From: Branchipolynoe longqiensis
Taxonomy: Eukaryota > Annelida > Polychaeta > Phyllodocida > Polynoidae
Direction of reading: 5' to 3'
Length of the DNA stretch: 64,000 nucleotides
Assembly: GCA_030323885.1 (NCBI GenBank)
Contig: CM059193.1
Span: 76,205,040 to 76,269,039, forward strand
Shown here: one piece after another, positions 1 to 10,308 of the stretch
How positions within the stretch are numbered: the stretch's first letter is position 1
How the letters are laid out: the number at the start of each line of letters is the position of its first letter
Translations under genes and position numbers: made by a program
Notes under the pieces: model-generated
Seen by the model: only the letters and a program-made list of their open reading frames with translations
The model's database searches: none
Told to the model about the DNA's origin: nothing

Positions 1-1
1 C

Positions 2-553
2 CGAGTCCTCACATCCGCCATACTCGTCGGATTCTTCTCTCTCCTCCGGCAAGGAAACCTCCTCGTCACCGGCCGGCCCCATGACCCAGGACACACCATT
101 CGACACAAGGACGTCGTCGACCTCGGAACCCATATCACCATTAACGTCCGCTCGACCAAGACATCGGCCTCCCGATCCGATCGTTTCTCCATCACGATAC
201 CGACCATACCCGCCTCCTTCTGCTGCCCTGTGAAGGCCTGGCGCCGGTACGACGCCAGCGTCCGGGTGCCGCCTTCTTCCCCAGCCTTCCTCACCCCTCA
301 AGGCTCTCCCCTCACCATCTCGACTCTAACCACCGCACTTCGCGCTGCTCTCCGCGACATTGGGTGCCCCGACCCTCGGGCCTACACCCTCCACAGCCTA
401 CGCCGCGGGGCTGCCCAGGCCTGTGCAGCGGCCGGTGCACCTATCCAAGACGTTCGGGACCTCGGACACTGGTGGTCGTCGGCCGTACACCAGTACGTAC
501 CGGCCCGCTCCTTCACCGCGGCAACCCGGGCCCTCTCCACTTTATTTGGTTGA
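2..553 (+). CDS. Tyrosine recombinase, C-terminal part (Ngaro-like element)
   Basis: About 183 residues of a tyrosine recombinase catalytic domain are open from the window edge to a TGA at 551-553. Such enzymes integrate the circular cDNA of DIRS/Ngaro/PAT elements. The first catalytic Arg is in SLLRQGNLL, the His-x-x-Arg box is in [12 protein letters not shown], and the nucleophile Tyr is probably in VHQYVPA. The protein resembles the recombinase encoded antisense at 45712-46659, which has the same LRRGAAQAC block, so the two belong to one lineage. The N-terminal half lies left of the window. No stop or frameshift is visible in the part present. Confidence 0.8.
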   Translation, partial: RVLTSAILVGFFSLLRQGNLLVTGRPHDPGHTIRHKDVVDLGTHITINVRSTKTSASRSDRFSITIPTIPASFCCPVKAWRRYDASVRVPPSSPAFLTPQGSPLTISTLTTALRAALRDIGCPDPRAYTLHSLRRGAAQACAAAGAPIQDVRDLGHWWSSAVHQYVPARSFTAATRALSTLFG

Positions 554-918
554 GGTCCGGGTCACCCAGAGATTTCATGATTGCTTATCTTGATTATCGA
601 CTCTTGACCTACCCCATATCGACTTATTTACCTGAACATTTGACCGACCCATTACCACTTATTGACACTTGATCCACATTGAACCTGATTCATTCTACCT
701 GCACTCTTTAATGTACTCAACCATGACCTTCCCTTTTTGATTACCTTGATTACCCATTGTTCAACCTCCGACCATTGATCCTACCTAAACTCATTAATGT
801 ACTCAACCATGACTTCTCTACTTATCTATTACTCATTATTGAATTACTGTACCTGACATTATTACCTACTCTGATTAAACTTTTCCACATTATGTACTTC
901 CGCCTCGTGTTTTGAATT
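548..918 (+). repeat. Direct repeat copy 1 (B1) of the Ngaro-like element
   Basis: It starts with GGTTGAGGTCCGGGTCAC, overlapping the recombinase stop. It is rich in short motifs such as ACTTATTGA and TGTACTCA. It aligns over its length with 1292-1682, with small indels. Confidence 0.75.
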
Positions 919-1291
919 GTTCATATTGCTACGGCAATATGGGTAATTCGAAACAGAGGCGGGGAAAACCTCCCCCTCCACACCCTCCCGACCTCCAACT
1001 TCCCCTCCCCCCCCTTTTCTCACTCCTCCCCCCCCCCTTTCTCTACATCCCTCTCCCTCCACTCTATCCAGGCGGCGCCACCGACCCCGCCCTCTCCTAT
1101 AACCCTCCTCTCCTCCAGGTGGCGGCACCGGCCCCCCCCTCCGCTGGTGCCGCCGCTGGTCCCCTCCCCCTCCCCTCCTCACTTCCGCTCTCCTCTCACT
1201 CTCCCACTTCTCCACCACACGCCTCGCCACCAACACCTCTTTTCCACCAGCCGCAACCCTACCCCCATACCTACATGACTGTGAGCTTCCA
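919..1291 (+). repeat. C-rich segment between direct repeats (putative A2)
   Basis: About 370 bp of strongly pyrimidine-rich sequence lies exactly between the two direct repeats. In the split-repeat model it should match the unseen left end (A1). The proline-rich open frames across it are compositional. Confidence 0.55.
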
Positions 1292-1682
1292 GGTTGAGGT
1301 CCGGGTCACACCAGAAGATACTTCAAGGATTGCTTAATCTTGATTAGACCGTTTCTGACCTACCCCATCACATCGACTTATGTACCTAACATTTGATTGA
1401 CCGATCCCATTACCACTTATTGAGCACTTGATCCACATTGGACCTGATTACATTCTACCTGCCTTCGTTAATGTACTCACCCAGACCTTCCCTTATTGAT
1501 TACCAATTGATTACCAAATTGTTCAACCTCCGAACACATTGATCCTACCTAAACTCATTAATGTACTCAACCATGACTTCTCTACTTATCTATTACTCAT
1601 TATTGAATTACTGTACCTGACATTATTACCTACTCTGATTAAACTTTTCCACATTATGTACTTCCGCCTCGTGTTTTGAATT
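1292..1682 (+). repeat. Direct repeat copy 2 (B2) of the Ngaro-like element
   Basis: Second copy of the 548-918 repeat. It ends with TGTTTTGAATT, as copy 1 does at 918, and host-like intron sequence follows. Confidence 0.75.
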
Positions 1683-1995
1683 ATTGATGTAGCTACAGTC
1701 TCATTCTTGGCATACAAGATTCCTATTCTGTGAATTCTTGTTTCCTTGTCTTGACAAGTCCATGTTGGCACCAATGAAGGCTGAACCACCGATGTTGCCA
1801 TTAACTACCAGAATGGGAAATCAAACCCTTACTTCTTACTTGCCCGCTCACTCTCTCCATGTCCTCTTAGAATCTAAGTTATCTTAGATATCTAAGTTAG
1901 ATATCAATGGACTACTGTGTGTGCCATAGGGGTTTTGTTGCTAATATATATGTTTCCATGACTAAAGATTCTTCTATCTGCATCTTGAATTACAG

Positions 1996-2046
1996 CTTTC
2001 CACGACAATCAACAAGTCGCAACCAAACATAAAGCCAGCGGGAAAG
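1996..2046 (+). CDS. NCAPD3: Lys-rich mini-exon 1 (possible NCAPD3 N-terminal linker)
   Basis: A 51-nt segment lies between an acceptor (TGAATTACAG) and a donor (GTTAGT). It is symmetric phase 1-1 and reads FHDNQQVATKHKASGK. Its upstream intron aligns with that of the mini-exon at 5473, and its donor context matches those at 5527 and 7105. Assignment to NCAPD3 is inferred: vertebrate NCAPD3 has a basic Lys/Arg-rich linker in its N-terminal region, as I recall. This is the least lysine-rich of the three copies and could be decayed. Confidence 0.5.
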
Positions 2047-2056
2047 GTTAGTATAT

Positions 2057-3020
2057 GGGTGGTTCTCAGAAACTGTGTACCACTTGAGGTAGTCTACTTG
2101 AAATGCATATTTCAAAGAAACCCATTATTGGAGTGTCAATATTTAGATTTCATCATTTAGCCCAATAATGTGGGAGATATTTTAGATCAAAAGTAACTGT
2201 TAATATTGTGTATTATGTATCTTATTTGGATGGATGTATCTAAATACATAGAAAATTACATCACTAATTTGTGACATTGTCAACAGCATTGAAAATAAAG
2301 TGTCACAAACTTAATGAAAACCTCTGAACAACAGCTCATTTCACTTCAAATGGTCATATACAATGTCTTCATTAAGTTGAAGACATTTATTTCTAAAAAA
2401 AAAAATTTAATTATGAAATAGTTAACCTTTTCTGGAGTCATTAACATCGTAACATTTCGTTTCCACTTGCAAGTACTATGAAACTCTGTATCAAACACTG
2501 AGTACAGATACAGTACAGGAACTATTTTCACCATTTGACACTCTATGCATGGACCCAGTTATGGTATAGTAAAAGATAAATCCTGAAATTGCCCCTAAAC
2601 ATTGAAATTTGAGCCGAACATTTGTGTAAAATTGTTGTTTCCACTTTGACTGTTACCTTGCTAATATTTGTTTGCTTTTCTCTTTAATATTCACAAATAA
2701 GACAAAACCATAGCAATGAGGTTTCAAATTATTATTACTATTGTTTATAAAGCAAGTGGCATGTGAAATGTCCTAAAAATGTCAAGTTTTGTGTGGAAAA
2801 TATTTGATTTTGGAGTCAGATTGGTTTCCATGCTATACTGCTATTTATTGGGTGTGAGCATCATTTGACCTACTTAAAAATGCCAGAATATGTTTATTTT
2901 AAATTATTCAGATGCAAAAGGACATACACATTGAGGAAACTTGTTTATAGGACTTTGGCAGCATTTTGATTTTGTGGTACTGATGTCACACTATTGGTAC
3001 ACAACTTCTGAGAACAACCC
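2057..3020. mobile_element. Non-autonomous DNA transposon, about 964 bp
   Basis: The ends are inverted repeats of about 24 bp: GGGTGGTTCTCAGAAACTGT at left and the complement of ACTTCTGAGAACAACCC at right. ATAT flanks both sides and may be a target duplication. A second, longer copy is at 61568-62787. No transposase frame is seen. The insertion lies only 10 nt beyond the donor of the mini-exon at 1996-2046. Confidence 0.75.
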
Positions 3021-3465
3021 ATATATATGTGGTCATGCTTTTGGGGTTCAAGGATATAAATAAGGACAACCGAAAAAGTATGAGGAAGGCTAACATTCAG
3101 GGTTTTCATTTTATTTAGAATTTGACAATTGCAAAGAATTTGATAATTATAGATACGGATAGGTTGGGTTAAAAAAAGAAAGAATTTCTACTGTAAATGT
3201 TCCTGAAAAATTGTTGTTGCCTGTTGCTACAACTACTGAGTGAGTGTTGTGAATTATTCATCTTCCAACGTAACATGTACAATTACAGATATGGATATGG
3301 TGAGTTTAAAAAAAAAGAGAATTTCGACTGTAAATGCTCATACATGTTGCTATTTAACCCCTGGTCTGTGTGACAAGGTTGCATAGCCATGAGTGGATTG
3401 TTATTCAGCTGCTTGTCTACTTTATTGTTTCTCGTATAGCTCTTATAGCGTGATGACATCAGGGA

Positions 3466-3535
3466 GCCTAGGTGGTGTAATGGTTAACACTAGTCCAGAA
3501 TGCAGGAGGTGTGGTTTCGAATCCTGCTCTTGGCA
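3466..3535 (+). repeat. tRNA-like SINE head
   Basis: A 70-nt tRNA-like unit with a GCCTAGG / TCTTGGC acceptor stem, an A-box-like TGGTGTAATGG and a B-box-like GGTTTCGAATCC. It is followed by CACAATATTTTC and a C-rich tail. Related copies are at 53077 and 53388. I read it as a SINE rather than a working tRNA because the anticodon arm is poor. Confidence 0.5.
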
Positions 3536-3684
3536 CAATATTTTCTATTTTCATCACCCCCTCCCACTAAAGTATCAAATGCTTTGCCCACATGCCCCTT
3601 GAGCTACTCCTGGCTTAAATATCATACTTGCAGTTTCACGTAACTTCATTTTAACATTAACAATAATTGAAATATAATATTTAT

Positions 3685-4029
3685 TTAAAGCTGCATAGTC
3701 CGACGAAAACATTAAATTTTCAAAACTAAAACAATTATCTAGATTTTATTCTACATATCCAATTTAGATACTGAATAAACATTTGTCACCATATAAAAGG
3801 GAAGAGTGAGGCAATTTAATCAAACCTGTTACTGCCCGAAGTGTGGTGTCAGAGGTGTGGTAAGCTTGCCAAAATTAATTTTGCATGTTTGCACTTCAAA
3901 TATCTCAAAAGTTAGCCATTTAAAAGAAAAGTTATTTCAAACTAAACTAAGGTAGATTATAACGATTAACCTAATTTATTTTCTCAGAAAATGTCATAAA
4001 TTCAAAATCATTGGACTATGCAACTTTAA
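3685..4029 (+). mobile_element. TTAA-flanked MITE (piggyBac-type ends)
   Basis: TTAA lies on both sides. Inside are inverted ends AGCTGCATAGTCCGA and the complement of TTGGACTATGCAACT. About 345 bp with no coding capacity. Full copies are also at 6140-6434 and 8490-8844, with many partial copies in the NCAPD3 introns. Confidence 0.75.
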
Positions 4030-4461
4030 ATGCTATATACCATAAAAATGTAATATTAGTTTGATTATATCTCCAATGGGAATGAGAGTAGACTTGCAAT
4101 AGTATAAAAGCATAAATCTGTTCTGATCAACTTTATAAAGAAAAAGAATGCATGCAGCAGATTACACAACAACTGAAAGTGACAAAACCACAAAACTATT
4201 ACTGCCTAACGGCAAAAACAAGTCATTAGACTTAACCTTCATGGGCAGCGAATTACATGGGGCATAAATCTGTTATAAAGAAATTAATTTTTAAAAGTAC
4301 CAAAAATTAAAATAGTTGCAAGCCAATGCCATCCTGTACCACACAGCACTGTCAGCGTAGGCCAATTCCATACTGCACCACACGCTACAAAGATAGTATG
4401 TACTGAGAGATTAGGTGGAATAGAGAGAGCTGGGGTATTGCTTGGAGAGTATTGGATGAAA

Positions 4462-5118
4462 CCTCTCTTTTGGGAATTTTCCGAGATTCCCTGACAGTGT
4501 TAAGTCTATGGGAGAAGATCCGTGTTTTCGCGGAAATTCACCATCGGTTTCCCTTCTATCAATCAATCAATAGTTCCGTCCTCTAGTCGAGGGTTGGATG
4601 CAATGGTTCTCCACTTGTCCCGATGGTGTGCTGTTCTGATAGACTGTGAATAATTCAAGCCTGTCCACTGTGAAATATTTGTAAACCATGATGTTCTTGG
4701 TCTCCCTCTCCCTCTGCTGCCATTCACCTTCCCTTCCAACAATGTACGGTATATTGAACTCTGACGAATGATGTGGCAAAAATAAATAATTTTCTTTGTC
4801 TGTATAGTGGCAAACAAGTTTTTCTTATTTTTAATTTTTCTGAGAACTTCTTTGTTGGTGATCTTCTTTGTCCATGATATTTTCATCATCCTTCGATAAG
4901 TCCACATCTCAATCTCAGTGGAGAAAATGTGGGTAATTGAAATGAGCACATACATTCTATTAATAACAACAATAATAATTATCAGGATAATGTGCTATTA
5001 ATAATTAATAAATACAAATAATGTTGCTCCAATAATATTATTATTGGAGCAACCTTGTTTACAGATAACATCACTATAGGTTGCCGCTATTTTTGCCAGA
5101 GACCACTTTCATCCCTGA
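4462..5118. mobile_element. Remnant of a MITE with CAGGGATGAAAG-type ends, split by a LINE
   Basis: The left part (GGGAATTTTCCGAGATTCC... to 4556) and the right part (GAGACCACTTTCATCCCTG, ending 5118) match a repeat seen whole at 33139-33436 and 39867-40313. Its inverted ends, CAGGGATGAAAG and CTTTCATCCCTG, resemble hAT termini. The LINE fragment at 4557-5062 interrupts it. Confidence 0.55.
4557..5062 (-). mobile_element. 5'-truncated non-LTR retrotransposon (LINE) fragment
   Basis: On the minus strand an open frame of about 130 codons (4563-4955) shows the C-terminal tail typical of LINE reverse transcriptases, with EMWTYRRMMKISWTKKITN followed by GRGRPRTSW and a WTGLN block. The 3' end is a short ATTG-type simple repeat at 4557-4572, a common LINE tail. 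The catalytic RT core is absent, so the copy is dead. Confidence 0.75.
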
Positions 5119-5472
5119 ACAAGAAATGGTATTTAGCCAACTGTCCCTTTCTTCTACCAGCGTCACATGTAGCTAAACACTTACCTTCACTTAATGATAT
5201 GACCACAGCAGTCTAATTCTTGACACATCAAATTCCTATTCCATGGATTCCTGTTCTCTTGTTTGTATGAATTATGCAAGGACATTCAATGTTGAACCAC
5301 TGATATTGTTGTGTGCTTCCAAAATTGATTCTCAAACACTCACTTGCCTGCTCTATCTCCCAGTGCCTTCATAAATATCACCACTCTGTTCTATATATGG
5401 GCCTTGCATCTAAATAAGGTATTTCCAGGATGAAAGATCTTTATCTTGAATTTTCTTGAAATTGAATTGCAG

Positions 5473-5526
5473 CTCAAAACAAGCGTCGACGAAGCAAAGG
5501 GAAATCCACCAAAGCACTTGCCAAAT
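5473..5526 (+). CDS. NCAPD3: Lys/Arg-rich mini-exon 2 (possible NCAPD3 N-terminal linker)
   Basis: A 54-nt segment between TTGAATTGCAG and GTTAGT, symmetric phase 1-1. It reads AQNKRRRSKGKSTKALAK when a G ends the previous exon. The roughly 250 bp upstream is alignable with the sequence before mini-exon 1, as in the shared stretch CAGTCTAATTCTTGACAC versus CAGTCTCATTCTTGGCAT. This points to duplication of the exon together with its intron. Confidence 0.6.
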
Positions 5527-5824
5527 GTTAGTACATGGGAAACTGAAGTTTGTCCTTGATTTTTAAGATGTTATTTTATGTTATTTTTAATTTGACAATT
5601 GCAAAGGCTTTAATAATTAGATATGGATATGTTGTTTCTGTCAAAGATTTCGTCTTCAAATGAACTTACATGTTACTATTTAGCCCCTAGTCTGTTGTAT
5701 AACGTAGCATAGCCATAAATGCATTGTTATTCAGCTTATAGCAGTCATAACATTATTACACCGTAAGCTTCATATAACATGTTTATTTAAAAGTTAGATC
5801 TTAATTATGTAATATGGATATATT

Positions 5825-6110
5825 TGGTTTTTTGCTGTTCAAGGGAATACGAATAAAAGAAAACACTGGCACGATTTTACTTTATTTCAAAGATGGAGGG
5901 AATTTAATTTAATTTTTAATTTGACCATTGCAAATAATTTGACTATATGTTGAGGTTTGCTTCAAGAACTTCTGTTGCAAATTTACAAACATGTCTATTC
6001 TGCTTGACAAGGTAGCATATCCATGATGAGTGTAGTATTAGCAGATACAACAATGAGTACATTGTTATTAAGCTGGTTGCCTCTCTTATATCACATTTAT
6101 AACTTCATTT
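5825..6110 (+). repeat. Extra copy of the mini-exon downstream intron, without an exon
   Basis: It resembles the sequence after the mini-exons (near 3090, 5570 and 7140), sharing AATTTGAC.ATTGCAAA and ATTGTTATT.AGCTG motifs. No mini-exon precedes it. It is probably a further partial unit of the same tandem duplication. Confidence 0.45.
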
Positions 6111-6139
6111 GACTATTCACTTAATATGACATGTTTTAT

Positions 6140-6434
6140 TTAAAGCTGCATAGTCTGATCAAAGCATCAAATTTTCAAAACCAAAATAACTATCTACATT
6201 TTATTCTGCATATCAAACTTAGATACTGATGCATTTATTAAGTATTTGTCACCACATAGAGGGGAACTCTGAAAAAATGTAATATAATCTGTTACTGCAG
6301 AAGCCTAAGGTATCAGAGTCTTGTCAAAAATAATTTTGCACTTCAAATAAAATTTAAGGTAGATTATAACAATCAACATATGTTTATCACAGAAAATGAC
6401 AGAAAGTCAAAACCATCGGACCATGCAACTTTAA
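6140..6434 (+). mobile_element. TTAA-flanked MITE, second full copy
   Basis: TTAA at both edges, with ends AGCTGCATAGTCTGA and ATCGGACCATGCAACT. Same family as 3685-4029. Confidence 0.72.
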
Positions 6435-6661
6435 ATGTTATATACCTTTAAAAGTTATACTAGATGTTCTATAGATTTTTTATTGGAATGAGGGTAAACT
6501 TTGAATAATTTGAAAAGAGAAATCGGTGATGATTAGCCAGCCTGGTTATATCACCTTTTTAGTTCTAAGACATATTAGAAAAGTTCAATACTGCCATAAA
6601 GGCCGGATGTAAACCAGTAAGTCTAGATATGCTAATTATTCAATCATCCATTACTAGTCTC

Positions 6662-6985
6662 TACCGGGCGCGGTGGCCAGATCGGTAGAGCGCGAGCCTC
6701 TAGTGCGGAAGGTCGGGAGTTCGGGTCCCGGTCGAGTGGAACCAATGACTTTAAAAGTCATACGTGTCGCAGACTAGCCTGACACTCGGCATTAATAGGA
6801 TAGGGCAAGGATTGGTTAGTTCAGTACCAGGATAATGTGACAGTGGGATATTGGGTCATGGAGGGGGCGGCCTGATATCCCAGTGGGGCAGCACTATAAA
6901 GTCGCCATGAGTGTGGACTGTCACAAGTCGGTACTCGTCCTGATATGACCTTCGACGTAAAACGTCGTAGATAATCATTACTCCA
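6662..6985 (+). repeat. tRNA-derived SINE, full length
   Basis: The tRNA-like head starts TACCGGGCGCGGTGGCCAG, with B box GGGAGTTCGGGTCCCGG. The body carries the family motifs GGCATTAATAGGATAGGGC and GCAGCACTATAAAGTCGCC, and it ends near GACCTTCGACGTAAAAC. Family copies are at 23.3, 34.7, 38.8, 40.5, 41.9, 50.5, 53.8, 54.4, 55.5 and 60.7 kb. The head resembles a Gly/Ser-type tRNA. Confidence 0.75.
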
Positions 6986-7053
6986 ACAATATGTCACTTT
7001 CCCCATGAATCACTTGACAAATGTTCTTCATCTTGCATCTTCTTGAATTGCAG

Positions 7054-7104
7054 CTGGGAAAAAGAAAAGAGATAAGGAGAGACCTTCCAAGTCCCCTGCT
7101 AAAT
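7054..7104 (+). CDS. NCAPD3: Lys-rich mini-exon 3 (possible NCAPD3 N-terminal linker)
   Basis: A 51-nt segment between TTGAATTGCAG and GTTAGT, phase 1-1, reading AGKKKRDKERPSKSPAK. Acceptor and donor contexts match mini-exon 2 almost exactly. All three mini-exons are multiples of 3 and could be included or skipped in any combination without changing frame. Confidence 0.6.
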
Positions 7105-7444
7105 GTTAGTACACCTTCATGATTTTGCACTTGAAGGGAACAGCAAGGGCAACTGAAAAAGTACATGGCATTATTTTGTTTTGTAAGGGAATTTATTTTA
7201 TTTAGAATTTGACACAGGATTTGACAAATGTATACATCGACCGATATGTTGGATTTGTTTAAAGAATTTCTCCTGGTAATTTACAAAAATGCTACTTTTT
7301 AAGCCCTTGTTTGTTTAAGAGGCTAGTACGACAGTTATGAGTGCATATCGCTATTCAGCTGCTTGTCTCTCCTTCAGTCCTATATCACATAACATTGATA
7401 AATTCAATTGATCTTTAACTTTATGTAGCATCTTTATTTAAAGG

Positions 7445-8342
7445 TAATATACTAGAAAAATGTAATATTAAATATTTTAAGGATATTTAGTTGGAATGAG
7501 GATAATCGAGTTGGGTATGATGATTTGGCAGCCAGATGTGATAAACTTCATAATACCATATTCTTATAGTATCTTATGATTATTGATGATCCCCTGCTCC
7601 CCCTTAAGCAGCACCCACCCTTTCAGCCGAAGGGATCATGTCACTGGCCAGATTAGAACTCTCAACCCTATTTTTCTGCCTCTTAGACTAGAAATGTGGG
7701 TGGATGGGTGGGTTTAGAGTTGATGATGTCGGCTCGGAGTTTGTGTGCTTTGTGGCGAGCTGCTTAGTGCATGGTCACATGACCGGAATTCTGGAGGGAA
7801 GCATGTGTGTGGATGCGACCCGATTAAATTCATGTGCCCGAGAGCCTTGAGGTGGCACCACCGCAGTGTGGGCTACCGCTGGGTGAGTTAATTAGTGTTT
7901 GGTGGTTCTCGGATGTCGGTCCAGTTAGGTGAGTTTAAGTTGTTTTCGCTTTGTTGAGTCTTTGTGCCCCCGCCCGTGAAATACCCATGTTCTCCTAACA
8001 TGAACAATTCTCCAAATATGACACTCCTTCCATCAGCTGTCCATTGTCCCACACTCCTACCACCCTTACTTCTCAATACCTGCTCACTTAATTGCCCCAT
8101 GAACCACTCCGAGCATGAACACCCGGCCTGTGTTAGTTTGCCTCAGTGTCATCTTCACCATTCACACTATGACCTGTAACAGTGGTTCAGGTTGAGTGCA
8201 CAGACAGGAACAACTTCCATAAGGAAGGCCAACTGCCTTTGGTAAAAATGCCAGCTATCCTCTGAGTTTATGCATAATCATTATGCTATTTCGGTTCTTA
8301 TTGTGCCATTGCGATGTGTTCATTGATTATTGCGATTTTCAG
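7445..8342. other. Non-coding stretch, nothing recognised
   Basis: AT-rich intron-like sequence to about 7600, then a more GC-balanced block (7600-8280) with no domain I recognise. The short open frames (for example 7964-8179) look random. Confidence 0.4.
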
Positions 8343-8489
8343 TGTGATCACAAGAATAAGAGCGAGTTCAGGCCCAATCTCAACATGCCAGTACTCAGCA
8401 CTGCCATAGCTCACAAGATGTACCTTCAGTCTAGTGGAGTGGTGAAAACTGCCATGAGCCTAAGATGTCAACAGACTTCCTTATGCAGG

Positions 8490-8844
8490 TTAAAGTTGCA
8501 TACTCCGATAATTTAGAGTTTCTATCATTTTCTGAGATAAATATAGTCGGTTGATAGTTATAATCTACCTTACTTTAATTTGAAGTAACTTTTATTTTGA
8601 TTGGCTAACTTTTGAGATATTTGAAGTACAAATGTACCAAATTAATTTTGGCAAGCATGTCAAAAGTCTGACACCATAGGCTTCTGCAGTAACAGGTTCT
8701 ATTAAATTGCCTCCGTATTCCCTTCTATCTGGCACCACATGTTTAATGAGTGCATCAGTATCTAAGTTAGATAAGTCATATCTAATCTAATTAATAATTT
8801 TGATTTTGGAAATTTTATGCTGTCATCGGATTATGTAGCTTTAA
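8490..8844 (-). mobile_element. TTAA-flanked MITE, inverted full copy
   Basis: TTAA at 8490-8493 and 8841-8844, with ends AGTTGCATACTCCGAT and ATCGGATTATGTAGCT. Opposite orientation to the copies at 3685 and 6140. Confidence 0.72.
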
Positions 8845-9560
8845 GCAAGCATTAGCAAAATAGAATTCTTTTTTTAGAGACATAGGATTGCATGGCGGCG
8901 GGACAAGGAGGGGCTTTTTATGAATGTGGGGGCATCCGACAGCGCCGTCACCAACTGCACCACCATGGCCCATGTCCTGACCATTCAAAGCGAAGACGGG
9001 CAGTTCTGGCATGAACAAGGTGACGGCCTGTACCCATGTCTGGAAGGTTGTCAATGAGGTCAAATGAGCCGCCACGACGGCCCTGGCCAGCATGAAAGCC
9101 AGGTACCTCTTAGCAAGCCCTTCTCGGGGTCGCCACGTCCATAGCGCCAGTATCAAGTCTGTAGAATCTAATGCTCGGATCTGTGGGAGTGTATGTAGGC
9201 TATGAGGAAAACAATACAGACAAAGAAAGGAAGAGAGTAAAGTGTAATAGAAGAGAAAAGAGTCCAGCCCTCTGGTTTATTGCTTATATAGTTAGATGGG
9301 TTCATTGTAGACTACCACACCACCTCCTTCCCCCAATTGGAATTGAGCATTCTTGGCCCTACCAATAGGGATCCAGCATTCCTGATATCCATGGATACCA
9401 GTGGTATGCCCACCACCAGTAGCTGTATCGCCCCATTGCCACCACAAACCTTGACCTTTTGAGTGTGGTGACCCCTAACCCAGCAGAAGGGCGAGGCCCT
9501 AAGTGCAATCACACCCAGACCTGCCAGCAGCACTGTCTATTTACATCCCACTCATATATA
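8845..9560. other. Unassigned GC-rich block before the DIRS element
   Basis: An open minus-strand frame of 113 codons (8815-9156, starting MILALWTWRPREGLAKRYLA) covers a GC-rich segment but has no domain I recognise. The segment 9171-9310 ends in a TTTATTGCTTATATAG motif that recurs near 33620 (TTTATTGTTTATATAG), so part of it may be a retroelement end. Confidence 0.3.
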
Positions 9561-9564
9561 TATA

Positions 9565-9607
9565 TTTTACCTCGGTATACAGCCTCAGCCTAGCCTCAGG
9601 GTAGGGA
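9565..9607 (+). repeat. DIRS A left inverted terminal repeat
   Basis: TTTTACCTCGGTATACAGCC followed by CTCAGCCTAGCCTCAGG. It is complementary to 14830-14883 apart from an extra AGGCTAGCCTG unit in the right copy. Confidence 0.8.
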
Positions 9608-9712
9608 GAAGAAAGCACATCCGGGTCCAACAATTAGCATAAACAACTCACGACTGGATTACGTTCGTTGAGTTGCTCCGGCAAATTTAATCTACAAACA
9701 AGCTAATACGCA

Positions 9713-10302
9713 GTAAGTATATTAATAACTGTGGTTAGCTTAGTTATGATGCATTATAGCATCAAATTGGAAAGTTCTGAACTTTCATTGGTCCATTTTG
9801 GACTAGTTTAATCGGTTTTAAAAAAACCAAGGATAGAACGCTCTAGATTCCTTTGTCTAACGAACGAAACCGATACTTAGCGGTTCTATCAACACCCGTG
9901 TGACATGGGTAGAGATGTGTGCTCTGCCTCATCTCCTGTGGAGATTCTTTCGGACTCTAATAGAGAGTGTTGTTGGAGATGATCCTGGGTTTCTTTTATA
10001 GACTCCCCACAACTTTTTTCAGGCGTTTCTCCGAGTTTCGTAACATTTTCTCCAACTTGCTGGCGCAGTAGTCGCAGGAGGGAGAAATGTGCGGAACAGA
10101 GGGATGGGCGAGCCGATAAACTGGTCCCGACCCCGCGTTAGGTTTGGGCTTGGCCCACAACCTACGCCAACAATTTAGCTTATTACGCCTGTGTTAGAAC
10201 GGTATGAACACGTTCTCTAACACCACTAGATGTCCAATTAAGTTATAACAACAAGATTGTGACGTTTAGAAATACCGGGACTGACCAATATTATTGTTTC
10301 AG
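9713..10302 (+). promoter_or_regulatory. Putative 5'-UTR intron of DIRS A
   Basis: A strong donor, CGCA|GTAAGTAT, lies about 150 nt inside the left end. A strong acceptor, TTATTGTTTCAG, lies 6 nt before the gag ATG at 10309. Element B has the same arrangement (15649-16224), so the sites are conserved while the intron body diverges. Splicing is inferred. Confidence 0.5.
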
Positions 10303-10308
10303 ATCCCG

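Larger units (their letters stand above)
1..1682 (+). mobile_element. 3' end of a Ngaro-like tyrosine-recombinase retrotransposon
   Basis: The window opens inside a recombinase gene (2-553). It is followed by a long direct repeat (548-918 and 1292-1682) that flanks a C-rich block of about 370 bp (919-1291). Ngaro/PAT-type elements end in this way as B1-A2-B2, with the A1 copy at the far left end, here outside the window. The right boundary at 1682/1683 is supported independently: host sequence from 1683 onward aligns with the duplicated intron near 5200, which lacks the element. The class call rests on the recombinase plus the repeat layout. Confidence 0.72.

Noticed and set aside
862..1337. 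Arg/Gly-rich and Pro-rich frames in the C-rich block
   Set aside because: They lie in the segment between retroelement direct repeats and reflect composition.
4563..4955. Host gene on the minus strand
   Set aside because: The 130-codon frame has LINE reverse-transcriptase tail motifs and a LINE-type 3' simple repeat.
8343..8488. Possible 146-nt exon between TTTTCAG and GTTAAAG (reads CDHKNKSEFRPNLNMPVLST)
   Set aside because: The proposed donor is the TTAA edge of a MITE, only one frame is open, and the translation matches nothing I know in NCAPD3.
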